This document shows positions 16,890 to 24,942 of a stretch of 64,000 nucleotides of DNA, one piece after another. Position 1 is the stretch's first letter. Every line of letters starts with the position of its first letter. The notes under the pieces are model-generated. The model had not been told where the DNA came from. It was given only the letters and a program-made list of their open reading frames with translations, and searched no databases. Source of the DNA: Gemmatimonadales bacterium (GTDB lineage: Bacteria > Gemmatimonadota > Gemmatimonadetes > Palauibacterales > Palauibacteraceae); the NCBI GenBank assembly GCA_009840115.1, contig VXOJ01000007.1:178611-242610 (forward strand), in the 5' to 3' direction. The translations under genes and the position numbers were made by a program.

Positions 16890-18685
16890 CCACGCTCGAC
16901 TGGGTCGTCGTCTGCGTCTACGGCGCGATCGTCCTCGCGATCGGGTTCGGGTTCGCCCGGCGGGCGGGCGGCAGCGTCGAGGACTATTTCATCGCCGGCC
17001 GCTCGCTCCCCTGGTGGCTCGCGGGCACGTCCATCGCGGCCACGTGGTTCGCGACGGACGCCCCGCTCGCGACGGCCGCCCTCGTGCGCCGGCAGGGGGT
17101 GTACGGCAACTGGCTCTGGTGGTACGAGGCGGCGGGGATCCTCATGCTGACCTTCTTCTACGCGCGTCTGTGGCGTCGCGCGGGCGTCCTCACGGACGCC
17201 GAGGTCATCGAGATCCGCTACGGCGGCGCCCCGGCCCGGGCGCTGCGGGGCTTCTCCGCCGTCTACCAGGGCCTGCTCAAGAACGCCGTCGTCATGGGCT
17301 GGGTCATGCTGGCGATGGTGAAGTTCAGCCGGGTGCTCCTCGGCTGGGACCCCGCCGTGACGCTGACCGTGTGCGTCGGCCTCGCGCTCGCCTACACGGT
17401 CGCGTCGGGGCTCTGGGGCGTCGTCGTGACGGACCTCCTCCAGTTCGTCGCCGGCATGCTCGGGGCGATCACCTTGGCGGGGATCGTGCTCACGCGCTTC
17501 GGCGGGCCGGCGGCGATGGCGGACGCCGTGCGAGCCGTTCCGGAGGGCCCGCCCGGCGCCCTCGATCTCGTGCCGTCCGCCGGGACCGCCTCCACGCTCG
17601 AGATCGTCTCTTTCCTGTGCCTCATCGGCGTCCTGTGGCTGAGGAGCGGGCAGGGCGACGGCTACGTGGCGCAGCGCCTGTTCGCGACACGGGACGAGCG
17701 GCAGGCCGTGAAGGCCTCGCTGTGGTTCGCCTTCGCGGGCACCGTGCTCCTCACCTGGCCCTGGATCGTGGTGGGCCTCGGGTCGCTGCTCGTCTTCCCG
17801 CCGACGGCCATGGACCCGGCGCTCGCCGCCGATCCCGAACTCGCCTATCCGATGATGATCCGGGAACTCATGCCGGCCGGACTCCGGGGGTTGATGGTCG
17901 CCACCTTCCTGGCCGCGTTCATGAGCACGATGGACACGCACCTGTGCTGGGGGGCGTCGTACATGGTGAACGACGTCTACCGCCGCTTTCTGAGGAAGGA
18001 CCGCTCCGAGCGACACTACGTCGCCGCGTCGCGGATCATGGTCGTGCTGCTCGCGGTGGTCGCCGCGGGAGTGGCCTGGCAGATGGACTCGATCCAGCGG
18101 GGGTGGATCTACATCATCGAACTCACGGCTGGGGTCGCGCTCGTCTGGCTCCTGCGCTGGTACTGGTGGCGGGTGAACGCGTGGGCCGAGATCGCCGCCA
18201 TGGCCGGCTCGGTGCTCCTGGCCAACGGGCGAATCCTGCTCGGCGCGCTCGAGCCCGTGCTGCCCGCGGCGGCGATCCGGGCCATCGACGGCTTCTACGC
18301 GCCGGAGATGGACCTCATCCGGGCGGTCGTCATCCTCGTCGCCTGCACCGCGCTCTGGCTCGCCGTCGTGCTCGTCACCCGGCCCGAACCGGACGAAGTG
18401 CTGGACCGCTTCTACCGGCGCGTGCATCCCGGCGGCTGGTGGCACCGGGTGGCCGAACGCACCGGCGTCCGCTCCACGGACCCGCCCGCGAGCCGCATGT
18501 GGCCGGGCTTCCTGCTCGGCGCGCTCTTTGTCTACGCGAGCCTGCTCGGCATCGGATACGTGCTCACGGGCCGGGCCGGCGTGGGCGTGCTGCTGATCGT
18601 CGTGTCTCTCGCGGCGGGGGCCGTCACGGTGCGCATCGCGCACGCGGACACCTCCCCCGCAGCGCGCTCGCGGACTTCACCATGA
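16880..18685 (+). CDS. Sodium:solute symporter (SSS family)
   Basis: A 601-residue membrane protein with about thirteen hydrophobic helices. The start MALTTLDWVVVCVYGAIVL and the segments VEDYFIAGRSLPWW, LAGTSIAATWFATDAP and FLAAFMSTMDTHLCWG are hallmark positions of SSS transporters (the FLAAxMST box contains sodium-site residues). The ATG at 16880 lies inside the end of the deacetylase gene, and its stop overlaps the ATG of the GH4 gene (ATGA), so all three are translationally coupled. A sugar or deacetylated amino-sugar substrate is inferred from this context. The last ~90 residues include two more helices after a cytoplasmic DEVLDRFYRRVHPGG segment, as in the SGLT-like branch. Confidence 0.92.
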   Translation: MALTTLDWVVVCVYGAIVLAIGFGFARRAGGSVEDYFIAGRSLPWWLAGTSIAATWFATDAPLATAALVRRQGVYGNWLWWYEAAGILMLTFFYARLWRRAGVLTDAEVIEIRYGGAPARALRGFSAVYQGLLKNAVVMGWVMLAMVKFSRVLLGWDPAVTLTVCVGLALAYTVASGLWGVVVTDLLQFVAGMLGAITLAGIVLTRFGGPAAMADAVRAVPEGPPGALDLVPSAGTASTLEIVSFLCLIGVLWLRSGQGDGYVAQRLFATRDERQAVKASLWFAFAGTVLLTWPWIVVGLGSLLVFPPTAMDPALAADPELAYPMMIRELMPAGLRGLMVATFLAAFMSTMDTHLCWGASYMVNDVYRRFLRKDRSERHYVAASRIMVVLLAVVAAGVAWQMDSIQRGWIYIIELTAGVALVWLLRWYWWRVNAWAEIAAMAGSVLLANGRILLGALEPVLPAAAIRAIDGFYAPEMDLIRAVVILVACTALWLAVVLVTRPEPDEVLDRFYRRVHPGGWWHRVAERTGVRSTDPPASRMWPGFLLGALFVYASLLGIGYVLTGRAGVGVLLIVVSLAAGAVTVRIAHADTSPAARSRTSP

Positions 18686-20061
18686 GCGACCCCCTCAGGA
18701 TCGTCCTCGTCGGAGCCGGCAGCCGCGAGTTCGGCCCCGCCTCCATCCGCGACATCCTCCTCAGCGATCCCCTGTGCGATCGGGAATTGAGCCTGGTCCT
18801 CGTCGACATCGACCCGTCGGAACTGCCCCGCACGCGGGCATACGCGGAGGCGGTGGCGGAGCGGCTGGGCCGGCGCGTCGCCGTGTCCGCGACGACGGAT
18901 CTCGAAGCCGCGCTCCCCGGCGCGCGCGCGGTGGTCCTCGCCATCGAAATCAACCGCTACTTCTACTGGGCCCAGGACTTCCACGTCCCTCGCGCGTTCG
19001 GCTCGTCTCAGATTTACGGGGAAAACGGCGGACCGGGCGGCTTGTTCCACGCCCTGCGCAACATGGGTCCGGCGGTCGACCTGGCGCGGGCGATGGAGGT
19101 CCACTGCCCCGAAGCCTGGCTCATCAACTACACGAACCCGCTCACGAAGCTGTGCGAGGCCCAGAGCCGGCTCTCGTCGGTGCGCGTGGTCGGCCTCTGC
19201 CACGGCGTCTTCCACGGGATGGAACAGATGGCGCGCCTCCTGGAGCTGCCGGTCGAGCGCCTCGACGCCCGGGCCAGCGGGCTCAACCACTTCAGCTGGT
19301 TCGAGTCCGTGCGCGACCTGGAGACGGGCGAGGACCTCTACCCGAGACTCCGGCGCCGCGAGCGGGAGGCGCACTGGCTCCACGACTGGGACGAGATCGC
19401 GCTGAGCCGGATCCTGTTCCGGGTCTTCGGCCGCTATCCCAGCCCCGGGGCGAACCACATCGGCGAGTACCTGGGCTGGGCGCGTGAATTCCTCGGCAGC
19501 AGCCTCCTCCAGTTCTTCTACGACCCCGTGCACGGCGCCCCTTGGGAGACCGGAGAGACCCCGACCTGGCTCTACAACCTCGGCGAGAATCCGACCGACG
19601 TGCCCGCGTTTCCCGAGTCCCCGCTCCCCCGCGTGCGCGACGACGTCGACGACCCCGGCGGGGAGGACGAGAATCTCCCTCCGTCCGGCGAACTGGCGGT
19701 CCCGCTGCTCGAGGGCGTGCTGTGCGGGGTCGACACCCATCTCGACGCGGTGAACGTGCCGAACGAGGGATACGTACCGGGCCTGCCGGAGGGCGCCGTG
19801 GTGGAAGTCCCCGCCCGCGCCGACGCGAACGGGCTCCACCCCGCCGCCATGGAGCCGCTGCCCGAGGGGATCCTCGCACTGCTCGGGACCCAGACGTCGA
19901 TCAACCGCCTCCTCGTCGACGCCTTCTCCGAGGGTTCCCGCGGGACGCTGCTCCAGGCGCTCTTGCTCGATCCCACGACGGACTCCTACCGCGCCGCGGT
20001 CCACACCATCAACGAGATGTTCCGCCTCCAGGCGGACGTGCTGCCCGAGATGGAGTGGTAG
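18682..20061 (+). CDS. Glycoside hydrolase family 4 (NAD- and Mn-dependent) glycosidase
   Basis: A 459-residue cytoplasmic enzyme starting within the stop of the symporter gene. An N-terminal Rossmann motif (IVLVGAGSREFGPASI) binds NAD; INYTNPLTK, GLCHGVFHG and GLNHFSWF contain the Asn, Cys and His residues that bind substrate and Mn in GH4. GH4 enzymes cleave alpha- or beta-glycosides by a redox-elimination mechanism; members close to this length act on alpha-galactosides, alpha-glucosides or galacturonides. It is the intracellular end of the PIG-L/symporter operon. Specificity is not decided by the motifs seen. Confidence 0.9.
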   Translation: MSDPLRIVLVGAGSREFGPASIRDILLSDPLCDRELSLVLVDIDPSELPRTRAYAEAVAERLGRRVAVSATTDLEAALPGARAVVLAIEINRYFYWAQDFHVPRAFGSSQIYGENGGPGGLFHALRNMGPAVDLARAMEVHCPEAWLINYTNPLTKLCEAQSRLSSVRVVGLCHGVFHGMEQMARLLELPVERLDARASGLNHFSWFESVRDLETGEDLYPRLRRREREAHWLHDWDEIALSRILFRVFGRYPSPGANHIGEYLGWAREFLGSSLLQFFYDPVHGAPWETGETPTWLYNLGENPTDVPAFPESPLPRVRDDVDDPGGEDENLPPSGELAVPLLEGVLCGVDTHLDAVNVPNEGYVPGLPEGAVVEVPARADANGLHPAAMEPLPEGILALLGTQTSINRLLVDAFSEGSRGTLLQALLLDPTTDSYRAAVHTINEMFRLQADVLPEMEW

Positions 20062-20089
20062 CGGGCGGGTTGTCGGGGGTCGACGTCTT

Positions 20090-20338
20090 CTACCAATTGT
20101 AGGATGTCCACGCGCCGCAGTCGGTCGCCGGGCACGCGAGGCGGACCCGGAACGGCGAGTCGTCGGAGCGGGGGGCCCGGTGCTGCTCGACGCAGCGCAC
20201 CATGCGGGCTTCGCACCGGGGGCAATCCGGTTCGCCGCCGGGACCGGCGTGCTTGCGGTCGCGCCGTTCGAGCGCCTGACCTGCCTCGAAATCGAGAAGC
20301 GGCCCCTTCTGCGGGGCCGAATGCGACGGATCATCCAT
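20090..20338 (-). CDS. Small zinc-ribbon protein
   Basis: An 82-residue protein starting at the ATG at 20338, which overlaps the start codon of the divergent kynureninase-like gene by two bases. The C-terminal half has the zinc-ribbon pattern CPRCEARMVRC followed 15-20 residues later by LACPATDCGAW, giving two Cys pairs. The N-terminal half is polar and charged with no recognisable domain. It converges with the GH4 gene 28 bases away. Function is not recognised; protein- or nucleic-acid-binding is possible. An in-frame upstream extension is Ala/Gly-rich and not credible. Confidence 0.6.
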   Translation of the reverse strand: MDDPSHSAPQKGPLLDFEAGQALERRDRKHAGPGGEPDCPRCEARMVRCVEQHRAPRSDDSPFRVRLACPATDCGAWTSYNW

Positions 20339-21590
20339 GGCGAAACACGATATTCCGGGCCAGCCGGGATCGGCCAGCCCGACCGCGGCGGGATCGGCCA
20401 GCCCGGCCGCCGCGGCCGCCGTAGCGGAGTCGGCGCTGCCGCTCGACGATCGCATCGACGAGTTGCGGGGCCAGTTTCCGATCCTCTCCCGAAAGACCTA
20501 CCTGAACTCCAACTCCCTCGGCGCGCTCTCCCTCCGCTCGGTCGAGGAGCGCCGGCGCTTCGAGGACCTGTGGCACGAGATGGGCGCGGCCGCCTGGTAT
20601 GAGATCTGGGTCGCCAAGCTCGAGGAGGTCCGGACCCAGTTCGGGCACACCATCGAGGCCGAGGCCGATACGATCGCGCTCATGTCGAGCGTTTCGGCCG
20701 CCGTCTCCGTCGTGTGGGGCGCCATCGCGGCCAGCGTCCGGGGCACGGGCCGTGACAAGGTCGTGCTCACCGAACTCGACTTCCCGACCGTCGGCCACCA
20801 CTTCCTGTCGCAGCGGGCGAACGGCCTCGAGGTGGAGATTGTGCCGAGTCCGGACGGGATTCACGTCCCCTTCGAATCGATCCGCGCCGCCGTGGACGAA
20901 CGCACCGCGCTGCTGGCGACGTCCCACGTCTTCTTCACGAGCGGCAACACGCAGAACGCAGCCGAGCTGACGCGGATCGCCCACGAGGCCGGAGCGTTCA
21001 TTTTGCTGGACTCCTATCAATCAAATGGACAACTGGCGATCGACGCCGGGGCGCTGGGGGTGGACTTCCTCGTCGGCGGCGCGCTCAAGTGGCTCTGCGG
21101 CGGTCCGGGGATGGCATATCTCCATGTGAACCCCTCCATTAGCATCGATCCGGTCACGCTCTCATGGTTCGGTGTTGAAAACCAGTTTCTTTTCGACATC
21201 CGCGATGCGACCCCTCGGGCGGACGCCAGGCGCTTCGAGCTGGGGACCCCCGCCGCGGGCGTCGCGTACACGGCCGCGGGAGGGCTGTCCACCGTCCTCG
21301 AGTACGGGATCCCGGCCATTCAACATCGTAACCGGCTCCTGGCGAACGACTTGCGAGAGAGACTGTCGGATCTGGGCTACAGGCTCCACCAGGCCGCCGA
21401 TCCGGCGGCGCGATCCGCCCTCGTTCTCGTCGAGCACGACGGAGACGCGGCCGCCGCCGTGCGTCACCTGGCCGCGCGCGACGTGGTTGTCGACCATCGC
21501 GGACCTCTCGTTCGATTCTCCCCCCACTTCTACAACACGATCGAGGACAACGCACGCGCCGTGGCGGCGCTGGCCGAGATTCGAGGGTAA
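20337..21590 (+). CDS. Class V aminotransferase-fold PLP enzyme, kynureninase-like
   Basis: A 417-residue fold-type I PLP enzyme. After a low-complexity Ala/Gly/Pro/Ser N-terminus (about residues 5-33), the core starts with IDELRGQFPILSRKTYLNSNSLG, characteristic of kynureninases and related class V enzymes. The PLP-binding Asp is in ILLDSYQSNGQLAID and the Schiff-base Lys is K251 in GGALKWLCGGPG. HVFFTSGNTQNAAELT and NPSISIDPVTLSWFG support the assignment. Kynureninase hydrolyses kynurenine to anthranilate and alanine, but no tryptophan-oxidation gene is nearby, so the substrate could be another beta-carbon-activated amino acid. Confidence 0.82.
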   Translation: MAKHDIPGQPGSASPTAAGSASPAAAAAVAESALPLDDRIDELRGQFPILSRKTYLNSNSLGALSLRSVEERRRFEDLWHEMGAAAWYEIWVAKLEEVRTQFGHTIEAEADTIALMSSVSAAVSVVWGAIAASVRGTGRDKVVLTELDFPTVGHHFLSQRANGLEVEIVPSPDGIHVPFESIRAAVDERTALLATSHVFFTSGNTQNAAELTRIAHEAGAFILLDSYQSNGQLAIDAGALGVDFLVGGALKWLCGGPGMAYLHVNPSISIDPVTLSWFGVENQFLFDIRDATPRADARRFELGTPAAGVAYTAAGGLSTVLEYGIPAIQHRNRLLANDLRERLSDLGYRLHQAADPAARSALVLVEHDGDAAAAVRHLAARDVVVDHRGPLVRFSPHFYNTIEDNARAVAALAEIRG

Positions 21591-21685
21591 AGCGAGACGG
21601 TAAAGGAAACTATGACCGCGACCGGGCCAGGCTTGGCCGGGATTCGGTCGAGCGTTTGGCCCGTAGCTGAGAAAGGGAGGAACCG

Positions 21686-22078
21686 ATGGAAGACCTCACG
21701 CGGGCGGTGGAAGTGTTCGTGTCGATCAACCTCATCGTCCTGGGGGTGTCATACCTCCTGCGACCGGATGCCTGGAAGGCCTTCCTCGAGCACCTGCAGT
21801 CGAAGGGTACGGCCGGCAGCCTGACGGTCGCGTTCCTCGCCATGGGGATCGGATCCTTCATCGTCGCCTTCCACAATGTGTGGGGTGGCGTGCCGACGAT
21901 CCTCACCGTCTACGGCTGGTTGGCGCTGGCGAAGGGTGCGTGCTACGCGCTGCTGCCCGGGGTCGCGGCGAAGGGGATGGAGACGGGACTCCGGATGGGC
22001 GCCGGCCTGTGGCGGGTTGGCGGCGTGCTGGTCGCGGCGATCGGGATCGTCGTCCTGCAACACGCCCCGCAGGGGTAG
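21686..22078 (+). CDS. Small four-helix membrane protein of unknown function
   Basis: A 130-residue inner-membrane protein with four hydrophobic segments (about residues 10-27, 45-63, 70-90, 104-124). A strong AAAGGGAGGAACCG ribosome-binding site precedes the ATG. The layout resembles small uncharacterised integral membrane proteins, but no catalytic or transport motif is visible and I do not recognise the family. It stands 95 bases after the kynureninase-like gene and converges with the hydratase gene. GC hairpins follow its stop. Confidence 0.75.
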   Translation: MEDLTRAVEVFVSINLIVLGVSYLLRPDAWKAFLEHLQSKGTAGSLTVAFLAMGIGSFIVAFHNVWGGVPTILTVYGWLALAKGACYALLPGVAAKGMETGLRMGAGLWRVGGVLVAAIGIVVLQHAPQG

Positions 22079-22094
22079 CAACGCCCCGAAGGGG
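22065..22094. terminator. Twin short GC hairpins between convergent genes
   Basis: CCCC-GCA-GGGG (22065-22075) and CCCC-GAA-GGGG (22084-22094) repeat in tandem across the stop of the small membrane protein. There is no T tract, so terminator activity is uncertain; the position between convergent genes favours it. Confidence 0.35.
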
Positions 22095-22110
22095 TGAGAA
22101 GCTCGGGACG

Positions 22111-22965
22111 TCAGGCCAGGGTGGCAGCGGCGGACATCGCGAGGGCGCCCGTGTCGTCGAGCGCCCGGAGATGCGCGCGGTCCCCCTCCCGCCTCCCCTG
22201 AAGACCGATCGTCCGGTCGACGAACATGGGCCGGCGGGCCCGGAAGGTCAGCGTCCGCAGCGGTCGCCCTGAGCGCCGGACCGCGAGATCCGCGAGGAGT
22301 AGCGCCGTGAGCGGCCCGTGCACGACGAGATCCGGGTACATCTCGATGTCGCGCGCGTAAGCCCGGTCGTAGTGGATGCGGTGCGCGTTGAAGGTGAGCG
22401 CGGAAAACCGGAACAGCATGGTGGCGTTCGGCGTGATGGACTCCGACCACTCCATCTCATCCCTTGGGCCCGACACGTCCGGCAGCACCAGCGGCTCGGT
22501 GGGCCGCTCGAGGAAGACCAGGTCCTGTTCTTCGACGACCTCCCCGTCGTTGCCCGAGATCCGGTGCTCGACCGTGACCAGGACGAGCGGCCCGCTCCGG
22601 CCCTTCTTGGGTGTGACCGCGCGGACGGTCGAGCGGCGGCGGATGCGCTCTCCGACGCGCAAGCTCCCCTCGAAGCCGAGCCGTCCGCCGGCCCACATGC
22701 GGCGGGAGAAGGGCAGCGCCGGCAGGAAGTCGCCGCGCTTCTGGTGGCCATCCACGTCGAGCCGGCTGCCCGGGGCCAGTTCCCGGCAGTACATCCAGTG
22801 GAACAGCGGCGGAAGCGGATCTCCCTCGCCCAGCGCCGACGGGTCCCGGTCCAGCGTGGCCAGCATGGCGCGCGCGAGCGCGGCGGAGGCCCGATCCACG
22901 ACCTCCTCGGTGCGCCCGACGCCGCGCGCCGCACCCTCCATCGCGCCCTCCCTCGCGCCCTCCAT
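22111..22965 (-). CDS. Hotdog-fold acyl-CoA hydratase/dehydratase (HTD2/mesaconyl-C4-CoA hydratase-like)
   Basis: A 284-residue double-hotdog protein. The N-terminal half includes PPLFHWMYC and LPFSRRMWAGGRLGFEG, the C-terminal half the catalytic FNAHRIHYDRAYAR segment and VVHGPLTALLLADL, as in HTD2-like 3-hydroxyacyl dehydratases and bacterial mesaconyl-C4-CoA hydratases. Two in-frame ATGs (22965, 22941) are possible; the first has GAGG just upstream. The gene follows the acyl-CoA dehydrogenase by 17 bases in one transcription unit, so the pair could dehydrogenate and hydrate the same branched or dicarboxylic acyl-CoA. The precise pathway is not shown. Confidence 0.85.
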   Translation of the reverse strand: MEGAREGAMEGAARGVGRTEEVVDRASAALARAMLATLDRDPSALGEGDPLPPLFHWMYCRELAPGSRLDVDGHQKRGDFLPALPFSRRMWAGGRLGFEGSLRVGERIRRRSTVRAVTPKKGRSGPLVLVTVEHRISGNDGEVVEEQDLVFLERPTEPLVLPDVSGPRDEMEWSESITPNATMLFRFSALTFNAHRIHYDRAYARDIEMYPDLVVHGPLTALLLADLAVRRSGRPLRTLTFRARRPMFVDRTIGLQGRREGDRAHLRALDDTGALAMSAAATLA

Positions 22966-22982
22966 CGCCGGCCCTCGCCGCC

Positions 22983-24146
22983 TCAGAAGGACTTCGGGAG
23001 ACCCAGGACGTGGGTCGCCACATGGGACAGGATCAGGTTCGTGGAGATCGGCGCAATCTGATACAGCCGGGTCTCGCGGAACTTTCGTTCGATATCGTAC
23101 TCGGTGGAGAAGGCGAAGCCCCCGTACGTCTGCATGCACATGTCGGCCGCGGCCCACGAGGCGTCCGAGGCGAGGTACTTGGCCATGTTCGCCTCGGCCC
23201 CGCACGGCGCCCCGTCGTCGAACAGCGACGCCGCCCGCTCGACCATGAGAGCCGCCGCCTCCGTCTTCATGTGGGCTTCGGCGATGGGGAACTGGATCCC
23301 CTGGTTCTGCCCGATCGGGCGCCCGAACACCTCGCGGCCCTTCGCGTACTCCGCGGCGTGGGCCACGAAGAACCGCGCGTCGCCGACGCACTCGGCCGCG
23401 ATGAGCACGCGCTCGGCGTTCAGTCCATCGAGGATGTAGCGGAACCCCTTCCCCTCCTCGCCGATGAGGTTCGCCGCCGGCACGCGCAGGCCGTCGAAGA
23501 AGACCTCGGTGGTGGAGTGGTTGATCATCGTCTCGATGGGCCGGATCGTGACGGACTCCCCGACTTCGTCCCGCAGGTCGACCAGGAACACGGACATCCC
23601 CGCCGTGGGTTTCGCGCTCTCCTCGCGGGGCGTCGTGCGCGCGAGCAGGAGCATGAGATCGGAGTGTTCGGAGCGGGAGATCCAGGTCTTCTGCCCGTGG
23701 ATCACGTACGCGTCGCCGTCACGCTCGGCCGTCGTGGCGATCCGCGTCGTGTCCGTGCCGCAGGTCGGCTCGCTCACCCCGAAGGCCTGCAGGCGCAACT
23801 CTCCCGCCGCGATCCGGGGCAGGTAGCGCCGCTTCTGCGCCTCGCTCCCGTGCCTGAGCAGGGTGCCCATGATGTACATCTGGGCGTGACAGGCGGCCCC
23901 GTTGCACCCGGTGCGCTGGATCATCTCGAGGATGACGCACGCCGCCTTGAGGTCGAGTCCGGCGCCCCCGTATTCCTCGGGGATGAGCGCCGCGAGATAT
24001 CCCGCCTCGGTCAGCGCCTCGATGAACGCCGTCGGGTACGCGCTCTCGCGGTCCCGGTCGCGCCAGTACTCGCCCGGAAAGCGCTCGCACAGGCCGCGAA
24101 CGCCCTCGCGGATCGCCTCGTAGCCGTCTTCGGAACTCGTGAACAC
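22983..24146 (-). CDS. Acyl-CoA dehydrogenase
   Basis: A 387-residue flavoenzyme oxidising an acyl-CoA to the 2,3-enoyl-CoA. The three acyl-CoA dehydrogenase regions are clear: PEEYGGAGLDLKAACVI in the N-terminal helical domain, QAFGVSEPTCGTDTTRI and KTWISRSEHSDLMLLLA around the FAD site, and CMQTYGGFAFSTEYDIERKFRE in the C-terminal domain with its catalytic-region Glu. The GTG at 24146 is used because the domain begins there; an extension to 24353 would run through a 21-base tandem repeat and give FRPEPPG repeats unlike the family. The hydratase gene follows in the same unit. Confidence 0.9.
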   Translation of the reverse strand: MFTSSEDGYEAIREGVRGLCERFPGEYWRDRDRESAYPTAFIEALTEAGYLAALIPEEYGGAGLDLKAACVILEMIQRTGCNGAACHAQMYIMGTLLRHGSEAQKRRYLPRIAAGELRLQAFGVSEPTCGTDTTRIATTAERDGDAYVIHGQKTWISRSEHSDLMLLLARTTPREESAKPTAGMSVFLVDLRDEVGESVTIRPIETMINHSTTEVFFDGLRVPAANLIGEEGKGFRYILDGLNAERVLIAAECVGDARFFVAHAAEYAKGREVFGRPIGQNQGIQFPIAEAHMKTEAAALMVERAASLFDDGAPCGAEANMAKYLASDASWAAADMCMQTYGGFAFSTEYDIERKFRETRLYQIAPISTNLILSHVATHVLGLPKSF

Positions 24147-24234
24147 GCAGGCCGGTTTCCGTCCGGGTTTCGTTGATCGAGGGGATGGGACGGAGGGTAC
24201 GGGTTGTCGGCGGCCGCCGCGATGCCTGTTCGCC

Positions 24235-24318
24235 GGTGGCTCCGGGCGGAATCCCGGTGGCTCCGGGCGGAATCCCGGTGGCTCCGGGCGGAACCCCGAT
24301 GGCTCCGGGCGGAACGTG
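24235..24318. repeat. Four tandem copies of a 21-base GC-rich unit
   Basis: Four head-to-tail copies at 24235-24255, 24256-24276, 24277-24297 and 24298-24318 share a GGCTCCGGGCGGAA core. The first two are identical, the third differs by one base and the fourth at its ends. The array lies in the 238-base gap between the divergent acyl-CoA dehydrogenase and TPP-enzyme genes. There are no spacers, so it is a minisatellite, not CRISPR. It may change promoter spacing or simply be a slippage hotspot. Confidence 0.9.
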
Positions 24319-24384
24319 GCCGCATATTCTCGGCGGGACGGAACACGGGACACTCATCCCCGACCCGGATCGAGGTGGAGCAGA

Positions 24385-24942
24385 GTGAACGACCCGGACA
24401 TCTCGCCGTACGGCGACTCCGACGGTTCCGATTGGGGAGAGCAGGTCTTCCGGTCGCTTCCGGGCCTCGGCATCCGTCACGTCGCCACGGTGCCGGACGC
24501 CGGTCTCGGGAGGTTCCTCGAACTGTGCGAAGCGGACCCCGGGATCCGGCTCATCACGCTCACGACGGAGGAGGAGGGGATCGCCCTCGCCTGCGGCACG
24601 TGGCTCGGCGGCGAACTCGCGGCCGTCGCCATCCAGTCGAGCGGGGTCGGTAACATCGTGAACATGCTCGGGCTCCCGAACGTGTGCCGGATTCCCTGCC
24701 TCCTCCTCGTTTCCATGCGCGGCGAAGCCGAGGAGCGGAACCCGTGGCAGATCCCCGTGGGGCGTGCCGTGCACGATCTCCTCGCGGCCCTCGGAGTGGA
24801 CGTGTTCCGTCCGGAGTCCGCCTCCGGGGTGGCGCCGGCGTTCGCGGAAGCCGCCGCGTGGGCGCGGGAGACCGGACGCCCCGGCGCGGTGCTCGTCGGC
24901 CAGCACATCATCGGCGCCAAGTCGTTCGCGGGCGGAGACTGA
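24385..24942 (+). CDS. TPP-dependent decarboxylase alpha subunit (sulfopyruvate decarboxylase-like)
   Basis: A 185-residue protein equal to the pyrimidine-binding half of a split thiamine-diphosphate decarboxylase. Features include VPDAGLGRFLELCE, the cofactor-activating Glu in TLTTEEEGIALACGTWLGG, SSGVGNIVNML and the GEAEERNPWQIPVGRA segment typical of sulfopyruvate (ComD) and phosphonopyruvate decarboxylase relatives. A GTG start follows a GAGGTGGAG box. The stop overlaps the start of the beta gene (TGATG), so the subunits are coupled. The acid decarboxylated cannot be named; sulfopyruvate, phosphonopyruvate or another 2-oxoacid are options. Confidence 0.85.
   Translation: MNDPDISPYGDSDGSDWGEQVFRSLPGLGIRHVATVPDAGLGRFLELCEADPGIRLITLTTEEEGIALACGTWLGGELAAVAIQSSGVGNIVNMLGLPNVCRIPCLLLVSMRGEAEERNPWQIPVGRAVHDLLAALGVDVFRPESASGVAPAFAEAAAWARETGRPGAVLVGQHIIGAKSFAGGD

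Noticed and set aside
24235..24318. Tandem repeats considered as a CRISPR array
   Set aside because: Units of 21 bases are directly adjacent without spacers and no cas gene is near. The same applies to the 13-base array at 41752-41816.
24147..24353. An N-terminal extension of the acyl-CoA dehydrogenase to the ATG at 24353
   Set aside because: The extra 69 residues are FRPEPPG repeats encoded by the 21-base minisatellite plus Arg/Pro-rich sequence, unlike any acyl-CoA dehydrogenase N-terminus. The GTG at 24146 matches the domain start.
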